This document shows positions 61,242 to 64,000 of a stretch of 64,000 nucleotides of DNA, in pieces. Source of the stretch: an uncultured Desulfobacter sp. (lineage in GTDB: Bacteria; Desulfobacterota; Desulfobacteria; Desulfobacterales; Desulfobacteraceae); assembly GCF_963666675.1 (NCBI RefSeq), contig NZ_OY762929.1, forward strand, positions 2,852,001 to 2,916,000, in the 5' to 3' direction. Each line of letters opens with the position of its first letter. Position 1 is the first letter of the stretch. The notes below the pieces were generated by a model, which ran no database searches, was not told the DNA's origin, and worked only from the letters and a program-made list of their open reading frames with translations. The position numbers and the translations under genes are program-made.

Positions 61242-61616
61242 ATGAACGATCTGAATCAGATAATTAAGGAGATGGACTTCCAGTTTTTCAGTTCCGGAGC
61301 GCACGGCATGAGTATCGAAGGGATGCGCAAGGCGCTTGGCGATGACCATTTTCTATTTTTGGATATCCGGACTGACGAGGAGGTCAAATATCTTTCTTTC
61401 CCTTTTGCCCTGCATATCCCTTTGAATGAATTGCCGGACCGGTTGGACGAGGTTCCCAGGGACAAAGTTATCGTCACATTTTGCTCGTCGGTATTCAGGG
61501 GGGCGATGGCCTACACATACCTGCTGGCCCAAGGGTATGAAAAGGTAAAAGGACTGACCGCTTCGTCCGAGGATATGGCTCCGGCATTCAAGCCCGGGCC
61601 TTTGGCTAAAATGTAA
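61242..61616 (+). CDS. Rhodanese-like protein
   Basis: 124 residues. The rhodanese fold is indicated by DDHFLFLDIRTDEEVKYLSF, ALHIPLNELPDRLDEVPRDK and VIVTFCSSVFRGAMAYTYLL. The catalytic cysteine is in TFCSSVFRG; the loop differs from classical CRxGxR. It could move sulfane sulfur or handle thiols. GGAG lies 9-10 bases upstream. A good terminator follows directly after the stop, so it closes the transcript with the thioredoxin genes. Confidence 0.92.
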   Translation: MNDLNQIIKEMDFQFFSSGAHGMSIEGMRKALGDDHFLFLDIRTDEEVKYLSFPFALHIPLNELPDRLDEVPRDKVIVTFCSSVFRGAMAYTYLLAQGYEKVKGLTASSEDMAPAFKPGPLAKM

Positions 61617-61626
61617 ATTGATATCC

Positions 61627-61669
61627 ATACCGGCAGGCAATGATCATAACCGCCTGCCGGTATTTTTTT
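61627..61669 (+). terminator. Rho-independent terminator
   Basis: A perfect 12-bp stem ATACCGGCAGGC (61627-61638) with GCCTGCCGGTAT (61652-61663) is followed by a run of T to 61669. It lies ten bases after the rhodanese stop. The overlap with the first codons of the long TauE frame argues for the later start of that gene. Confidence 0.92.
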
Positions 61670-61696
61670 CACGGTAACGGTAAAGGACATATTAAA

Positions 61697-62446
61697 GTGG
61701 AAGCCCATCTTCTGATTATTGTTTTTCTTTCGTTCGGTTTAAGTTTCATTTTCGCTCTGGGTGGTGTGGGGTCTGCCGTTATTCTTATTCCCGCTTTATC
61801 CTGGCTGGGCGTCCCCTTTAACATCGCCCGGCCCACCGGGCTTTTTGTCAACTGCGTGAGCATGCTCGGGGCAACCTGGTCCAACTTCAAGGAAAAGAAG
61901 CTTGATATACGTTTAGGTCTTCCCATAATCGCTTCGTCCATTGTGATGGCACCGGTGGGCGCCTGGGCCGGACATTTCCTACCCACCCGGACTCTGCTTT
62001 ATGTTTTCGTCGGTTTTTTATTTTTTTCCGGTTCCATGATGATTTTTTTCAAGGGATCAAAGTATGCAGACCAGTACCGTGAAGACCGTCCCGTTGCCGG
62101 CCCTCTGGGTGTCGGCGTGTTGGCCGGGTTTGTCTCGGGACTTCTGGGTGTCGGCGGAGGCGGTATCATTTCTCCCCTGATGGTGCTCCAGGGATTCAAC
62201 CCAAAGAAGGTGGCCATGGTGACAGCCTTTTCAGTGCCTTTTTCATCGTTTTCGGCCTTTGTCACCTATGCGGCCATGGGGTCCGTGTCCGTTAAAATTC
62301 TTGCTTTTCCAGGCCTTGCCGCTTGGACCGGCGGATATCTGGGAACCAGAGTCATGCAGAAAAAGATGAAACCCCAGAGTGTTAAACGCCTCTTGGGCGG
62401 TGTCTTGATACTCATCGGGATCAAATTTTTATGGTCCATGGTATAG
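61697..62446 (+). CDS. TSUP family (TauE/SafE) membrane transporter
   Basis: 249 residues from GTG 61697, chosen because AAAGGA precedes it and the ATG at 61640 lies within a terminator. About eight helices in two repeats: FIFALGGVGSAVILIPALSW and LGVPFNIARPTGLFVN, then VGVLAGFVSGLLGVGGGGII, SPLMVLQGFNPKKVAMVTAF. The family exports sulfite, sulfonates or related anions. Position after the rhodanese points to sulfur compounds, but the terminator suggests it has its own promoter or read-through only. Confidence 0.9.
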   Translation: MEAHLLIIVFLSFGLSFIFALGGVGSAVILIPALSWLGVPFNIARPTGLFVNCVSMLGATWSNFKEKKLDIRLGLPIIASSIVMAPVGAWAGHFLPTRTLLYVFVGFLFFSGSMMIFFKGSKYADQYREDRPVAGPLGVGVLAGFVSGLLGVGGGGIISPLMVLQGFNPKKVAMVTAFSVPFSSFSAFVTYAAMGSVSVKILAFPGLAAWTGGYLGTRVMQKKMKPQSVKRLLGGVLILIGIKFLWSMV

Positions 62447-62615
62447 CCTGCTTTTGTTCAATAGATTTCCTTCTGGGTTTCTGCCTGTAATTGCAGCCCA
62501 TGTGCATTTCTTTCAAAAAAAATATTCAACTATGTCAGGAAAGAGCGTTTAATGTAATTGGAACTAAATGGTTTTTTTTCATAAATAAAATAACCTTTCC
62601 AACGACAATATTGGA

Positions 62616-63068
62616 CTATTCCTCTACAGGTTTCCGGTAGATCATGCCCTGCATCTCTTCTTCTGCCGTTGCAGCACTCACCTTGACCATTTTCGCTTGC
62701 TTGATCATATCCGGCGTCCAACGATAAAACATCATCTCCCCCGGTTTGATATCAATGGAAAAATCACCGTAGGTGTTTTTGGGCCATGTGGCACTACTTT
62801 CCAGTGTGATTTGATGTGTTCCCGGTATTAGCACAAGCGGAATATACTCATTTTTAGAAATTGTCCCTCTAACGTCTCCATCCACCAGCACGTTAAACAT
62901 TACAGATCCCTTCATGATATGGAAGGGCCTATACACGTAAAGAATACTTTGCCCATTGTTTGAGGATTGCAGTTTTTCAAAAGTGACAGCTTCCTTTCCT
63001 GGAACCGTGAGCAGGCATCCTGATAATATCAAAACCATTGCAAATAATAACAACACGATTTTTTTCAT
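62616..63068 (-). CDS. DUF2846-type lipoprotein
   Basis: 150 residues from ATG 63068, preceded by GGGAGATC. The signal peptide with lipobox is LLLFAMVLILSGCLLTVPGK (Cys near residue 18). The domain has SILYVYRPFHIMKGSVMFNV, LVDGDVRGTISKNEYIPLVL and GTHQITLESS, the pattern of DUF2846 lipoproteins. It is anchored in a membrane; its role is unknown. It stands alone; the plus-strand TSUP gene ends 170 bp away. Confidence 0.85.
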   Translation of the reverse strand: MKKIVLLLFAMVLILSGCLLTVPGKEAVTFEKLQSSNNGQSILYVYRPFHIMKGSVMFNVLVDGDVRGTISKNEYIPLVLIPGTHQITLESSATWPKNTYGDFSIDIKPGEMMFYRWTPDMIKQAKMVKVSAATAEEEMQGMIYRKPVEE

Positions 63069-63363
63069 AAAGATCTCCCGATAATAAATTTTAGCAAAAA
63101 ATATAAATTCCATTTCTTCAAAATATAGCAAAACACCAGATATTGTGGTTCGGAAAACTTGGTCAATAGCTATTTAAAATTTTTAGTGGGCAGGTATACA
63201 TCTTATATTATGGGTATCCCAATTAGGCCGAACAAGACATTTCGCCGCCATCACGCCTTCTATAGCAGTTCCGGTAACAACATTTGGACCTATATAATGA
63301 TAGGTTTTTCGCCCAAATACCCTCCTATAATACCTCCTCCTGTTCCAGATATAAGGCCAACGG

Positions 63364-64000
63364 CTAATAGCCCCACCCCCCGGTAACTATGCCGAAAACG
63401 AGACAAACACCTACGGTAGCACTGGTGGCGAGCGATCCACCAATAATACCTCCGGCTTCACGGGAAATGACTACTTCTAACTGACTTTCTTCAGCAGTTA
63501 AAATTGTATGGGTTGACAAGGCGACACCAACCACTACACCAATACGCCCCCCATTTTTTAGGTATTTACCCACCTTAAGTGATGCAGAAGATATTTTAGT
63601 ATTCGGACGTGTAGCACTTTTGAGCAGATATTGATCTGCTTGAGCCACGGTATTATATCCTTTTTTTTGAGCATAATTAACCATTTTGGGGTAAGTCCTG
63701 CCTCCCATTCCATATTTTAGCGCATCTCTCGTTTCATAAATGATAAAGGATGGCAAACCCTGTCGGGCCATTCCCTTCAAACGTAAACGCCGAGCTATCT
63801 TGGTTCGTTCATCCACTACCCATTTTGCAAGGTCGTTAGCAGAATAGATGCCTTGCTCCATTCGGATTTTAAGACGATTCGCCAACAGCTTGTCAAAATG
63901 TATATATTCTCTACGAATTTGTGGAATTGAAATACCTAAATTCCACATTCTGTATCCAGTTCCAAAAAAGTTTATATTATTGTCCTGCAATGACTCTAAA
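63364..64000 (-). CDS. Hydrophobic glycine-zipper protein, partial at window edge
   Basis: The frame is open to the right edge (…LESLQDNNINFFGTGYRMWN), so the N-terminus is missing. The visible part has a basic middle (KIARRLRLKGMARQGLPSFI) and a membrane-active C-terminus (GVVVGVALSTHTILTAEESQ, REAGGIIGGSLATSATVGVC). Such ends occur in pore-forming or polymorphic toxin-like proteins. The stop at 63364 follows a run of six C (63376-63381). In the alternate frame the glycine-rich sequence continues (LLAVGLISGTGGGIIGGYLG) to 63290, so a frameshift is likely. Function is unknown. Confidence 0.6.
   Translation of the reverse strand, partial: LESLQDNNINFFGTGYRMWNLGISIPQIRREYIHFDKLLANRLKIRMEQGIYSANDLAKWVVDERTKIARRLRLKGMARQGLPSFIIYETRDALKYGMGGRTYPKMVNYAQKKGYNTVAQADQYLLKSATRPNTKISSASLKVGKYLKNGGRIGVVVGVALSTHTILTAEESQLEVVISREAGGIIGGSLATSATVGVCLVFGIVTGGWGY

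Overview
The window reads as accessory, heavily rearranged chromosomal DNA of a Desulfobacterota bacterium, most likely a sulfate reducer near Desulfobacteraceae. This is an inference from protein resemblance (a DUF6178-like protein, PAS/sigma-54 signalling genes, GroEL, FtsH and ArsP-like permease sequences) and not from a marker gene. No complete tRNA, rRNA or CRISPR array is visible.

Layout. (1) 1-9000: the edge of an unknown gene, a fragment of class I fructose-bisphosphate aldolase, then a tightly overlapping minus-strand run: alpha-glucan phosphorylase, a small ORF, phosphoketolase, a histidine phosphatase and a chemoreceptor. A small release-factor-like (baeRF-type) gene lies upstream. 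(2) 9300-14000: a scrap yard. It holds a dead integrase-type transposase split by a complete IS3-like element (IS-A), a truncated tyrosine integrase, and a ParDE toxin-antitoxin module between 110-bp direct repeats. (3) 14000-25200: signalling genes: a PAS-LuxR protein, a CheB-CheR-PAS hybrid, a DUF6178-like protein, a PAS histidine kinase and a PAS-sigma-54 activator. (4) 25380-30000: a clear -24/-12 promoter followed by a B12-binding radical SAM gene, grpE, ftsH and a small acidic protein. (5) 30100-45000: a decayed second groESL copy joined to a broken clsB, a DUF1207 outer-membrane protein, a second IS3-like element (IS-B), a YtxH/DUF948/DUF3309/triple-BON envelope-stress cluster, a broken IS701-type transposase, the intact groESL operon, a long glycosyltransferase gene broken by a 32-bp tandem duplication, a second glycosyltransferase cut short, and a broken IS1634-type transposase. 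(6) 44400-55300: mixed small genes (ywbE, XerC/D-type recombinase, FtsK-gamma-like winged helix, DUF1456, zinc ribbon, thioesterase, methyltransferase, GNAT, DUF2293, S1/CvfB-type, ABC-F). (7) 55300-62450: a divergent arsenic/thiol-redox locus: arsR-arsC-acr3-flavoprotein on the minus strand; arsR-permease-two thioredoxins-CcdA-rhodanese-TauE/SafE on the plus strand. (8) 62600-64000: a DUF2846 lipoprotein and a glycine-zipper protein running off the edge.

The common thread of regions 1 and 3-5 is stress survival: carbon mobilisation (glucan phosphorylase, phosphoketolase, aldolase), protein quality control (GroESL twice, GrpE, FtsH), envelope maintenance (ClsB, DUF1207, BON, YtxH) and sensors. 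The many truncated copies and nested insertion sequences suggest a mobile stress-tolerance island that has been duplicated and is decaying. Three further genes are broken at runs of C/G, which may be sequencing error or slippage.

Best candidates for something new: the sigma-54-controlled radical SAM-GrpE-FtsH unit; the arsR-permease-thioredoxin-CcdA-rhodanese unit; the small ORF overlapping both glucan phosphorylase and phosphoketolase; and the two related insertion sequences that each carry a different large palindrome between transposase and right end.
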